23,943 nucleotides of DNA, from NCBI GenBank assembly GCA_910578305.1, contig CAJTQH010000015.1, positions 7,462 to 31,404 on the forward strand, written 5' to 3'. This stretch comes from an uncultured Muribaculaceae bacterium (lineage in GTDB: Bacteria > Bacteroidota > Bacteroidia > Bacteroidales > Muribaculaceae). Within the stretch, counting starts at the first letter, position 1, and each line of letters opens with the position of its first letter. Below the pieces are notes generated by a model that did no database searches, was not told the origin of the DNA, and saw nothing but the letters and a program-made list of their open reading frames with translations. The position numbers and the translations under genes were made by a program. Shown here in pieces: positions 1-7,107 of this stretch.

Positions 1-569
1 GGATCAAGCAGCACGTAATAAACCTCCTCATAGCCCACCGACTCGTCCCCTTCATGATCCACACGCGTCGTGCCCTGCCCTATTGTCTCATACGGATAGG
101 CCGCAACTTTATACACCCCATTCACCACGTATTCGGCTACCAGTCCGTCACCGCCATACCGGCTCATACCGTTACTTTGGACAAACATCATCATCACATC
201 GGTAAGCGTCACCTCGCCGGCTCCGTCGCGCCCGGTCAACGCCTCAAGATCAATCACACGAGTGATCTCAGGACGATTTTGATCAAAATACCACGGCACA
301 TCGGTAAACGTATATATATGCGGTTGGCCGCCTGAAGATAGCCTGAGATTGGAGATGGTGATATTACACAAGCGCGATTCATCATCAAACACTATCAGAT
401 AACCCACATCTTCCGAAACCATCCCGCCCGAGGCTCGTGAAACAGATGTGACATAATTGAACATACCGGTAGCCTCGGCCATCACCACATTGTCAAACGG
501 CTCGGACTTGCTGCATGACCCGAAAATACAGGCCGACAACATTATAATGACTATAGACAGACTTCTCAT
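1..569 (-). CDS. hypothetical lipoprotein, 3' end beyond window
   Basis: This reading frame is open from an ATG at 569 down to the left edge, about 189 codons, so its C-terminus is missing. The N-terminus has a short hydrophobic signal followed by two possible lipidation cysteines, LSAC at residue 14 and FGSC at residue 19. The second is followed by SKSE and is the more likely, giving a lipoprotein anchored to the outer or inner membrane. The rest is rich in alternating polar and hydrophobic residues, suggesting a beta-rich fold, and has no motif I recognise. It lies 80 bases downstream of a TonB-dependent receptor on the same strand, so it may be cotranscribed and serve as a surface ligand-binding partner; that role is inference. 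A perfect inverted repeat ends one base before the start codon. It does not resemble HmuY or SusD to my eye. Confidence 0.75.
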   Translation of the reverse strand, partial: MRSLSIVIIMLSACIFGSCSKSEPFDNVVMAEATGMFNYVTSVSRASGGMVSEDVGYLIVFDDESRLCNITISNLRLSSGGQPHIYTFTDVPWYFDQNRPEITRVIDLEALTGRDGAGEVTLTDVMMMFVQSNGMSRYGGDGLVAEYVVNGVYKVAAYPYETIGQGTTRVDHEGDESVGYEEVYYVLLD

Positions 570-570
570 A

Positions 571-601
571 GTTTTAAACGTGCATCCTTCACGTTTAAAA
601 C
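571..601 (-). promoter_or_regulatory. perfect 11-bp inverted repeat next to lipoprotein start
   Basis: The arms GTTTTAAACGT and ACGTTTAAAAC are perfect reverse complements separated by 9 bases, and the hairpin ends one base before the ATG at 569. On the minus-strand RNA the loop contains GAAGGAUG, which includes an AGGA that could act as a ribosome-binding sequence. No U-run follows, so it is not an ordinary intrinsic terminator. It could control translation of the lipoprotein, stabilise or define an mRNA end between receptor and lipoprotein, or be an operator. Confidence 0.55.
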
Positions 602-649
602 CACTCAACCCCGACAACAGTTCGCCGGAATACTGAAGCCCGGCATCGA

Positions 650-2914
650 TCAATCACCCGATGCGGCAAATTCCATACGTACAGTCAGTCCGAACGTACG
701 TGGACGACCACGCTGCACAAAATCATTGTTCATCGACGTGAAAAAGAATGTATCATACTTCGTGCCTGTAACATTCTCCATCCACGCTTCAAGCGAGAGC
801 CATGAGCAACGGGCTGCAACCGAAGCACCCATAAGTCCGTAAAACGGCTGACTCACGCTGTTGCTCTCATTCCAGTAGACACGACCCACCCCACGACAAC
901 GCAGATTGTAACTCATCGACCATTTTCCGCCGACGGGATGTGTGTATGCCGCCGATGCAAACAGAGTATTCATAGGAGCATAAGGTACATATTTGCCTTT
1001 GAAATTATCCTCGCCGTCGACAAAATGAACAAACTTGGCATTGGTATAGCCATAGCTCATATTAAATGCCCAACGCTCCGTCGGATTGTAACGTATCTGC
1101 ACCTCGGCGCCGAAACTACGGGTCTTTCCGGCATTTGTGGTGATGCGCCCTGTCGTATTACCATCGGGAAACATCGTCAGCTGCTGATCGCGGCAGTCAA
1201 TGTAAAACAGTGCTATATCTGTCATCACCCTACCATCGGCACATCCCACATGGGCACCGACTTCATAATTCCAGCTCTTTTCCGGACGATAGCTTATGAT
1301 CTCATCCACGTTCACATCCGAAGCAATGCCACCCGGCATACCGCCCGGCATTGCCGACATAGCTTCTGACATCATTCGTCGCTGAAGCACCTCGCTGAAC
1401 ATCTGAGTGTTGTAGCCCCCTGATTTATAACCCTTACCTACAGAAGCATACACACTTGAGCCGCTATGCATAGGCAGATCGTACGATACGGTAAACTTAG
1501 GCAAAAACTCCAGAAAATGATCTTTGAGCACTCCCCTCTCATCAATGTCAATTTTTTTATTGAGTATAGGCATTGGGGGAATACCGCTTTTCATGTATGC
1601 AGAAAACGACGTATTGCACAGACTCGTATAGTCAAGGCGTGTAGACTCATAATCCAGACGCAGCCCCAATGCGAAATTCCAGCGTCCGAGATCAAGCGTG
1701 CTCTGATGGTACAATGCCACACCCCACACAGGTATCTTAAACTCGCTGCCGAGCAAAATTTCCGGATCATCCCACTGCAGACGCACCGGTATGCGGTCAT
1801 TATTGTTCACACGATCGGTTATCATACGCGCTATACCATCTTCCTTAAGCGTCACGGGAGCATCCATAGACGCATTTTTATAAAAGCCAAACAGACCGCC
1901 GATCCATGAATAAGCCCCCGCATTGCCTCTGGCCACCACATCCTGAGTAATCGACCACTCATGGCGAGCCTGCGTGAGAGTAAAATAGTCGAGCGGCAAG
2001 AAATCCTGATCCAGCGTCATATTATCGTCGATATATTGCACTGCCGTGATACTTGAAAGCGAAAATCCCGGACGGGTCCATTTCACCGTCAGACCGTCCG
2101 ATACCGCATTACGGCGATAGAAACATGTATCATTATAGTTTATCTGATCGCTGCCGTAAAGTTCATAAGGATATCCGCCCTGACGATAAAGCGAAAATGC
2201 AGCCACATTGTCTATAGCCACCTCTGGCGACACCTGCCACTGAGTCTTCCAACGCAGATTCCCACCTTTCTCGGTTCCAACATTTCGCGCATTATAATGA
2301 TTTTTAAAGAACCCGTCGGAAAAGCTGAACACCCCCGAAAAACCCATTGCCAAATTGTGTCGCAAAAGCCTGTAGTGCGACAGCGACAACCGAGCCTCCG
2401 GTCCATTGCCTATCATAGCCATCACACGACTACCCTGATAACGCATTGGCTGAAGCGTGTACACATTGATCTGACCGGCCATTGTATTGCGCCCATACAG
2501 CGTACTCTGGGGGCCTCTGAGAACCTCTACGCGCTCAATATCATTGAAGTCGAAGTCATAATTATCCTTATTCAGAAACGGCACATTATCCACCGTAAGC
2601 CCCACAGCCGGCTGATCCATACGAGCACCTATACCTCTGACATAGATGCTGGATGTCATGCGGCTTCCATATTCCGGTATGTAAAAATTGGGAGCTATTT
2701 CGCTCATACCCTTAATTGCATTGACATCCCAACGGCGCGTCTGCTCCGCATCGATCACTGTAGCAGCCAATGGCTGAAGCGACAGATCCGACTGCTGTTT
2801 TATAGCCGTCACCGTAACATCGTCAAGCCACAACGTACTGTCAGCCTCACTAACCGAAGCCATAGACACAATGGCGTTTCCTACAATCGCCGCCGTCAAT
2901 ATACTACGCAACAT
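650..2914 (-). CDS. TonB-dependent outer-membrane receptor
   Basis: A 754-residue outer-membrane protein with a signal peptide (cleavage near residue 24), a TonB plug domain at about residues 30-155 containing the typical VEVLRGPQSTLYGRNTMAG stretch, and a long C-terminal beta-barrel ending in FGLTVRMEF plus a short tail. Such receptors import siderophores, haem, vitamin B12 or glycans using energy from TonB-ExbBD. The N-terminal carboxypeptidase-like domain of SusC glycan importers is absent, and the size and plug fit the smaller FepA/FyuA-like class more often linked to iron complexes; the substrate cannot be read from sequence. The start is supported by an AGGAG just upstream and by a good -33/-7 promoter at 2943-2974. 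The unknown lipoprotein follows downstream. The gene is divergent from glyQS. Confidence 0.9.
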   Translation of the reverse strand: MLRSILTAAIVGNAIVSMASVSEADSTLWLDDVTVTAIKQQSDLSLQPLAATVIDAEQTRRWDVNAIKGMSEIAPNFYIPEYGSRMTSSIYVRGIGARMDQPAVGLTVDNVPFLNKDNYDFDFNDIERVEVLRGPQSTLYGRNTMAGQINVYTLQPMRYQGSRVMAMIGNGPEARLSLSHYRLLRHNLAMGFSGVFSFSDGFFKNHYNARNVGTEKGGNLRWKTQWQVSPEVAIDNVAAFSLYRQGGYPYELYGSDQINYNDTCFYRRNAVSDGLTVKWTRPGFSLSSITAVQYIDDNMTLDQDFLPLDYFTLTQARHEWSITQDVVARGNAGAYSWIGGLFGFYKNASMDAPVTLKEDGIARMITDRVNNNDRIPVRLQWDDPEILLGSEFKIPVWGVALYHQSTLDLGRWNFALGLRLDYESTRLDYTSLCNTSFSAYMKSGIPPMPILNKKIDIDERGVLKDHFLEFLPKFTVSYDLPMHSGSSVYASVGKGYKSGGYNTQMFSEVLQRRMMSEAMSAMPGGMPGGIASDVNVDEIISYRPEKSWNYEVGAHVGCADGRVMTDIALFYIDCRDQQLTMFPDGNTTGRITTNAGKTRSFGAEVQIRYNPTERWAFNMSYGYTNAKFVHFVDGEDNFKGKYVPYAPMNTLFASAAYTHPVGGKWSMSYNLRCRGVGRVYWNESNSVSQPFYGLMGASVAARCSWLSLEAWMENVTGTKYDTFFFTSMNNDFVQRGRPRTFGLTVRMEFAASGD

Positions 2915-2942
2915 ATTTCTCCTGATTTTTCAAAAACAGCCG

Positions 2943-2974
2943 CAAAGATAGCTCTTTGAATTCGTAATGCCAAA
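2943..2974 (-). promoter_or_regulatory. promoter of TonB-dependent receptor
   Basis: On the minus strand a TTTG (2974-2971) is followed by exactly 20 bases and then TATCTTTG (2950-2943), matching the Bacteroidota pattern -33 TTTG and -7 TAnnTTTG. Transcription would begin near 2936, about 20 bases before the ATG at 2914. Confidence 0.7.
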
Positions 2975-2980
2975 TGCCCG

Positions 2981-2994
2981 TTAAATATATTTAA
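2981..2994. promoter_or_regulatory. 14-bp palindrome in divergent intergenic region
   Basis: TTAAATATATTTAA is a perfect palindrome lying six bases upstream of the -33 element of the TonB receptor and between the two divergent genes. Its placement would suit an operator for a dimeric regulator of the receptor. It is pure A+T, so chance occurrence is not negligible. Confidence 0.3.
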
Positions 2995-3039
2995 AGATGT
3001 ATTTAGGCATCATGTGCATCGTAAATTCGGAAAAATTTG

Positions 3040-3047
3040 TAAATTTG
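3040..3047 (+). promoter_or_regulatory. -7 element of the glyQS operon
   Basis: TAAATTTG matches the Bacteroidota -7 pattern TAnnTTTG and lies 25 bases before the glyQS start codon, leaving room for a short untranslated leader. No convincing -33 TTTG is found at the usual distance, so only half of the promoter is supported. Confidence 0.5.
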
Positions 3048-3072
3048 CGCCAACTTTTATATTAGAATTATT

Positions 3073-4617
3073 ATGGCTCAACAGGACGAAGTATTCAAAA
3101 AAATAGTTTCCCATGCTAAAGAGTATGGATTTGTATTTCAGTCAAGCGAAATCTACGACGGTCTTTCGGCAGTATATGACTACGGTCAGAACGGCGTGGA
3201 ACTCAAAAACAACATCAAACGCTATTGGTGGGATTCTATGACACTCCTGCACGAAAACATCGTTGGCATTGACTCCGCAATTTTCATGCACCCCACCATC
3301 TGGAAAGCATCTGGCCACGTTGATGCGTTCAACGATCCCCTTATCGACAACCGTGACTCGAAAAAACGCTATCGTGCCGATGTCTTGATCGAAGAGGAGA
3401 TCGCCAAAATTGACGACAAGATTGAAAAAGAAGTGGCAAAGGCACGCAAACGCTTCGGAGAAAACTTCGATGAAGCGTTGTATCGCCAGACCAATCCCCG
3501 TGTAGCCGAATATACCGCTAAGCGCGATGCCCTCCATGAACGCTTTGCCAACGCGATGAACGACAATAACCTTGAAGAACTCCGTCAGATAATCATCGAC
3601 CAGGAAATTGCATGCCCTATTTCAGGCACACGCAACTGGACCGAGGTACGTCAGTTCAACCTCATGTTCAAGACCGAGATGGGCAGCACAGCCGACGGCG
3701 CTATGACCGTGTATCTGCGTCCGGAGACCGCACAGGGCATTTTCGTTAACTACCTCAACGTGCAGAAGACCGGCCGCATGCGCATACCGTTCGGTATAGC
3801 CCAGATAGGCAAAGCATTCCGTAATGAGATCGTAGCACGCCAGTTCATATTCCGCATGCGCGAATTCGAACAGATGGAGATGCAGTTCTTCGTACGTCCC
3901 GGCGAAGAATTGAAATGGTTTGCCTCTTGGAAAGAAATGCGCCTGAAATGGCACAAAGCACTCGGTCTCGGTGACGAAAAATATCGCTATCACGATCATG
4001 AGAAGCTGGCTCACTATGCCAACGCCGCTACTGACATCGAATTTCAGATGCCATTCGGATTCAAAGAAGTTGAAGGTATACACTCACGTACCAACTTCGA
4101 TCTTTCGCAGCACGAAAAATTCTCCGGTAAAAACATCAAGTATTTCGATCCCGAGCTAAACGAAAGCTACGTACCGTATGTTATAGAAACATCCATCGGC
4201 GTGGATCGCATGTTCCTGTCTGTGCTCTGCTCATCGTACGAAGAACAGAAACTTGAAGGCGGCGACACTCGCGTGGTGCTCCATCTGCCGGCTGCTCTTG
4301 CACCCGTGAAGTGTGCAGTAATGCCACTTGTCCGCAAAGACGGCCTGCCCGAAAAAGCCCGCGAGATTGTCAACGATCTCAAATTTGATTTCGCCACTCA
4401 TTACGATGAAAAAGACTCAATAGGCAAGCGCTATCGTCGTCAGGATGCAATTGGTACACCCTATTGTATTACAGTCGACCACCAGACTCTGGAAGACAAT
4501 ACAGTAACATTGCGTGAGCGTGACTCCATGCAGCAAAGCCGTGTAAACATCGCCGACCTGCACCGTCTGATTCACGACAACGTAAGTCTCAATTCGCTCC
4601 TGCGCAAATTGGCTTAA
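3073..4617 (+). CDS. glyQS: glycyl-tRNA synthetase (alpha2 dimer type)
   Basis: This 514-residue class II aminoacyl-tRNA synthetase charges tRNA-Gly with glycine in the cytoplasm. Visible landmarks are the N-terminal catalytic part with WWDSMTLLHENIVGIDSAI near residues 52-70, the glycine-site segment VRQFNLMFKTEMG at about 192-204, YLRPETAQGIF at 214-224, class II motif 2 (FRNEI followed by FRMREFEQMEM) at about 249-270, and motif 3 GVDRMFLSVL at about 376-385. The last 115 residues form the anticodon-binding domain. The length is normal for the single-chain family and all key motifs are intact. It opens a three-gene run with lemA and an FKBP-like gene, each separated by only 24 bases, ending at the terminator at 5873. 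Confidence 0.97.
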   Translation: MAQQDEVFKKIVSHAKEYGFVFQSSEIYDGLSAVYDYGQNGVELKNNIKRYWWDSMTLLHENIVGIDSAIFMHPTIWKASGHVDAFNDPLIDNRDSKKRYRADVLIEEEIAKIDDKIEKEVAKARKRFGENFDEALYRQTNPRVAEYTAKRDALHERFANAMNDNNLEELRQIIIDQEIACPISGTRNWTEVRQFNLMFKTEMGSTADGAMTVYLRPETAQGIFVNYLNVQKTGRMRIPFGIAQIGKAFRNEIVARQFIFRMREFEQMEMQFFVRPGEELKWFASWKEMRLKWHKALGLGDEKYRYHDHEKLAHYANAATDIEFQMPFGFKEVEGIHSRTNFDLSQHEKFSGKNIKYFDPELNESYVPYVIETSIGVDRMFLSVLCSSYEEQKLEGGDTRVVLHLPAALAPVKCAVMPLVRKDGLPEKAREIVNDLKFDFATHYDEKDSIGKRYRRQDAIGTPYCITVDHQTLEDNTVTLRERDSMQQSRVNIADLHRLIHDNVSLNSLLRKLA

Positions 4618-4641
4618 TCACATAAACAACTATTACATAAG

Positions 4642-5262
4642 ATGAAATTATCCAAATCCGCCATCGTTATATGCTGCATCTTCGGACTGCTGTTTCTCAT
4701 CGGAGTTCCCACATGTAGCAGCTACAACTCCATGGTCGACCTTGACGAGACCGCAAACGAAAGTTGGGCTGAAGTACAGAATCAGTATCAGCGCCGCCTC
4801 GACCTCATCCCCAATCTCGTGGAGACAGTAAAAGGCTACGCACGCCATGAATCTGAAACTCTTGAGAATGTGACTAATGCACGTGCAGGCATTACCCAGC
4901 CGTCAGACACCGCGCTTATGAACGCCTACAATCAGGCTCGTTCGCTCAATCTTGGTACTCCGAGCGATGCCAACATTAAGGCTCTTCAGAACCTCGACCG
5001 CCAGATGAGCATAAATGCCGTACATGAAGCATATCCCACATTACAGGCAAGCGAAAATTTCGCACGCCTTCAGGACGAACTGGCCGGTACCGAGAACCGT
5101 GTAGCTTTTGCCAGAAAAGAATACACCGCCGCTATCAAGGAGTACAATGTGAAAGTGAAACGCTTTCCCGGAAACATCGTGGCGGGTATGTTCGGATTTG
5201 AACCCAAAGCCCAGTTCGAGGCCGAATCGGCAGCCCAGAGCGCGCCTAAAGTACAATTTTAA
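4642..5262 (+). CDS. lemA: LemA family membrane protein
   Basis: A 206-residue protein with one N-terminal transmembrane segment (about residues 7-24) and a LemA domain. The diagnostic region is WAEVQNQYQRRLDLIPNLVETVKGYA followed in separate pieces by a heptad-like helical stretch and, near the end, ENRVAFARKEYTAAIKEYN and a FPGNIVAGMFGF segment; the tail ends in PKVQF, close to the common family ending. LemA proteins are membrane-anchored helical bundles with the bulk outside the cytoplasm; their biochemical role is unsettled. The central part (about residues 90-130) is somewhat longer than in short LemA proteins. It lies 24 bases after glyQS and is probably cotranscribed; the pairing has no obvious functional logic. 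Confidence 0.93.
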   Translation: MKLSKSAIVICCIFGLLFLIGVPTCSSYNSMVDLDETANESWAEVQNQYQRRLDLIPNLVETVKGYARHESETLENVTNARAGITQPSDTALMNAYNQARSLNLGTPSDANIKALQNLDRQMSINAVHEAYPTLQASENFARLQDELAGTENRVAFARKEYTAAIKEYNVKVKRFPGNIVAGMFGFEPKAQFEAESAAQSAPKVQF

Positions 5263-5286
5263 CGCTACACTCTCCAAAACTTGTAA

Positions 5287-5835
5287 ATGAAAAAGTTACT
5301 ATACATCGCCACTTTGTTTGTCGGAGCAGTAATAGTCATGTCATCTTGTAATGATAATGACGATACATGGTCAGAATATCAGACTTGGCGTATCAACAAC
5401 TACAACTGGTATATCGAACAGTCACAGCGCACTAATCCTGACGGTACGAAGTATTTTCAGGAACTCAGTCCGTCGTGGTATCCCAACAGCGGAGTTCTTA
5501 TTCACTATTTCAACGATCGCACCCAGACAGAGGGAAATCTTTCGCCAATGTCCACAAGTCAAGTGTCGGTGAAATACAAAGGCCAGCTATACAATGGCGT
5601 AACATTCGACTCTACAACCGTCGATACTGATGACAGCGTACGCACATTCTCACTCGACAAGGTTATAGATGGATGGAAGATAGCGCTCACCGACATGCGT
5701 GTAGGCGACACTTGCGAAATAATACTCCCATATGCTGTAGGATATGGCATCCAGGGCAGCACATCTATCTACCCTTACTCTGTGCTTAGATTCGGCATAA
5801 AGCTCACCGACATTCCTGAATACGAAATACCGTAA
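5287..5835 (+). CDS. FKBP-type peptidyl-prolyl isomerase-like lipoprotein
   Basis: A 182-residue lipoprotein with signal sequence and lipobox MSSC (Cys21). Residues 93-176 read as an FKBP fold: VKYKGQLYNGVTFDS, then VIDGWKIALTDMRVGD, then a YAVGYG and a YPYSVLRFGIKL segment. FKBPs catalyse cis-trans isomerisation of Xaa-Pro bonds and assist protein folding, here probably in the periplasm. The conserved VIPGW is VIDGW here, with Asp for Pro, while the Trp at the base of the active site (Trp130), Phe107, Asp108 and Tyr149 remain. The preceding 70 residues are a family-specific N-terminal part without a known motif. It is the last gene of the glyQS-lemA unit, 24 bases after lemA and 37 before a terminator. 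Confidence 0.85.
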   Translation: MKKLLYIATLFVGAVIVMSSCNDNDDTWSEYQTWRINNYNWYIEQSQRTNPDGTKYFQELSPSWYPNSGVLIHYFNDRTQTEGNLSPMSTSQVSVKYKGQLYNGVTFDSTTVDTDDSVRTFSLDKVIDGWKIALTDMRVGDTCEIILPYAVGYGIQGSTSIYPYSVLRFGIKLTDIPEYEIP

Positions 5836-5872
5836 GCGATAAGCGCATCTAAAAATCCATACATATCCACTG

Positions 5873-5905
5873 ATAGCCGGGCATACGTCCGGCTATTTTA
5901 TTTTT
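5873..5905 (+). terminator. intrinsic terminator of the glyQS-lemA-FKBP unit
   Basis: An 8-bp perfect stem, ATAGCCGG paired with CCGGCTAT, encloses an 8-base loop and is followed immediately by TTTATTTTT. It sits 37 bases after the last stop codon of the unit. Confidence 0.85.
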
Positions 5906-5915
5906 CACGAGCATT

Positions 5916-5950
5916 TTTGACTTTTTGATTGTTATAACCTAAAAGTCAAA
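5916..5950 (+). promoter_or_regulatory. 10-bp inverted repeat upstream of DUF4332 gene
   Basis: TTTGACTTTT and AAAAGTCAAA are perfect reverse complements with a 15-base spacer, lying 26 bases before the start of the DUF4332 gene. It may be an operator or a 5' leader hairpin. No TAnnTTTG element is visible here, so the promoter of the downstream gene is not identified. Confidence 0.35.
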
Positions 5951-5975
5951 CATACTCACCTAACAGACTACGACT

Positions 5976-6383
5976 ATGAAATACGACGTTATCGACATCG
6001 AAGGTGTAGGCGAAGCCTATGCCTTGAAATTAAAAGAAATCGGCATCACCACAGTAGAAGAACTACTTGGACGATGCTCCTCGGCAAGTGGCAGAAAAGA
6101 AGTTGCTGCTCTGACCGACATCAGCCCTAAACTGATACTTAAATGGGCTAATCATGCCGATCTGTTCCGCATCAACGGCGTAGGACCACAGTTTGCCGAA
6201 CTTCTTGAGGCATCCGGAGTCGACACCGTGAAGGAACTCCGTCATCGCAACGCCCGGAACCTCGCCGCTACCATGAACGAAGTAAACGAACGCAAGCACC
6301 TCACCCATAGAGTTCCTTCAGCCGGAGAACTACAGAAGATGATTGATGAAGCAGCCACGCTCGATCCGGTCATGACTTATTAA
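5976..6383 (+). CDS. DUF4332 helix-hairpin-helix protein
   Basis: A 135-residue soluble protein. It contains two helix-hairpin-helix-like units: residues 4-30 (IDIEGVGEAYALKLKEIGI) and about 60-85 (FRINGVGPQFAELLEASGV), the arrangement of the DUF4332 family. Such GxG hairpins bind DNA backbone non-specifically in many proteins, but no catalytic domain is present and the family's role is unknown to me. No signal peptide or membrane segment is seen. It starts a new unit after the terminator at 5873. A small hairpin (ATGACTT, four bases, AAGTCAT at 6372-6389) straddles its stop codon and might help define the transcript end, though no U-run follows. Confidence 0.85.
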   Translation: MKYDVIDIEGVGEAYALKLKEIGITTVEELLGRCSSASGRKEVAALTDISPKLILKWANHADLFRINGVGPQFAELLEASGVDTVKELRHRNARNLAATMNEVNERKHLTHRVPSAGELQKMIDEAATLDPVMTY

Positions 6384-6469
6384 AGTCATACTGAACAATA
6401 CTGAAGGTTAGGATGTTTTGTTTTCATAATTGATTCACTAAAACTCTTAACCTTCTATTTGTTTACAAC

Positions 6470-6985
6470 ATGAGACTCAAACTTTACTACCTCTTAATTG
6501 CCGTATTAGGACTGGTTACATTTGCCGGATGTAACGACGATGACGAAAATCCCGCACCACGCCCCAACGCACCTGAAGCGGTGCTTAACGCTTTCAATGC
6601 CAAATATCCCGATGCCACAGACGTCAAATGGGAAACAAAAGGTGCTTATTATGTCGCCGATTTCAAAACAACGGCATCTCTCGTAGAAATCGATGCATGG
6701 TATAAAGCCGACGGCACATGGGCAATGACCGAAAGCGACTATGGCAAAGACCTTTTTATGGTTCCCACAGCCATCAATCAGGCATTCAATGCTTCACAAT
6801 ACGCTACATGGACCATCGACGATATCAGTTACTATGAATATCCCGACGCTACCAAATCGTTCTACCTCATCGAAGTGGAAAAAGTCGGACAAACCGACAT
6901 GCAGCTATACTTCAAACCCGATGGCACCAGCATCAAAAACGTTGCCGACAATGGAGTCGACATAACTCCCGACACCGTCATCTGA
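6470..6985 (+). CDS. PepSY-like (DUF2874) lipoprotein
   Basis: A 171-residue lipoprotein with a hydrophobic signal and lipobox TFAGC (Cys21), followed by an acidic and Pro-rich linker. The mature part holds two tandem PepSY-like units: the first begins PEAVLNAFNAKYPDATDVKW and continues to about residue 83, the second begins near VPTAINQAFNASQY and runs to the C-terminus. This is the putative beta-lactamase-inhibitor-like PepSY family common in Bacteroidota envelopes; members are periplasmic or surface proteins without established activity. It is a single gene closed by a terminator at 7011. A TTG (6430) and a near-consensus TCTATTTG (6454-6461) are separated by 21 bases, which would place transcription start almost at the ATG; this promoter is weakly supported. 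Confidence 0.88.
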   Translation: MRLKLYYLLIAVLGLVTFAGCNDDDENPAPRPNAPEAVLNAFNAKYPDATDVKWETKGAYYVADFKTTASLVEIDAWYKADGTWAMTESDYGKDLFMVPTAINQAFNASQYATWTIDDISYYEYPDATKSFYLIEVEKVGQTDMQLYFKPDGTSIKNVADNGVDITPDTVI

Positions 6986-7010
6986 CCTCATACTACAACG
7001 TCATATATCC

Positions 7011-7049
7011 GCTCCGCCATCGGTTTATTTGCCGCTGGCGGAGCTTTTT
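7011..7049 (+). terminator. intrinsic terminator after PepSY-like gene
   Basis: A 9-bp perfect stem, GCTCCGCCA with TGGCGGAGC, encloses a 16-base loop and is followed by five T residues. It separates the PepSY-like gene from the topoisomerase unit. Confidence 0.85.
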
Positions 7050-7095
7050 CATGAGTATTTTTACATAAAACTCCGGCTATTTAAGTTTTTTTTTG

Positions 7096-7103
7096 TAATT
7101 TTG
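7096..7103 (+). promoter_or_regulatory. possible -7 element very close to the parC start
   Basis: TAATTTTG fits TAnnTTTG and ends four bases before the ATG at 7108, following a run of nine T residues. If used, transcription would start about at the start codon, giving a leaderless mRNA or indicating that translation really starts further in, for example at the Met at residue 24. No good -33 element was found. Confidence 0.35.
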
Positions 7104-7107
7104 AAAC

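Noticed and set aside
2297..2959. 220-codon plus-strand ORF opposite the TonB receptor
   Set aside because: It is the complement of a clear plug-domain coding region and shows no protein-like features.
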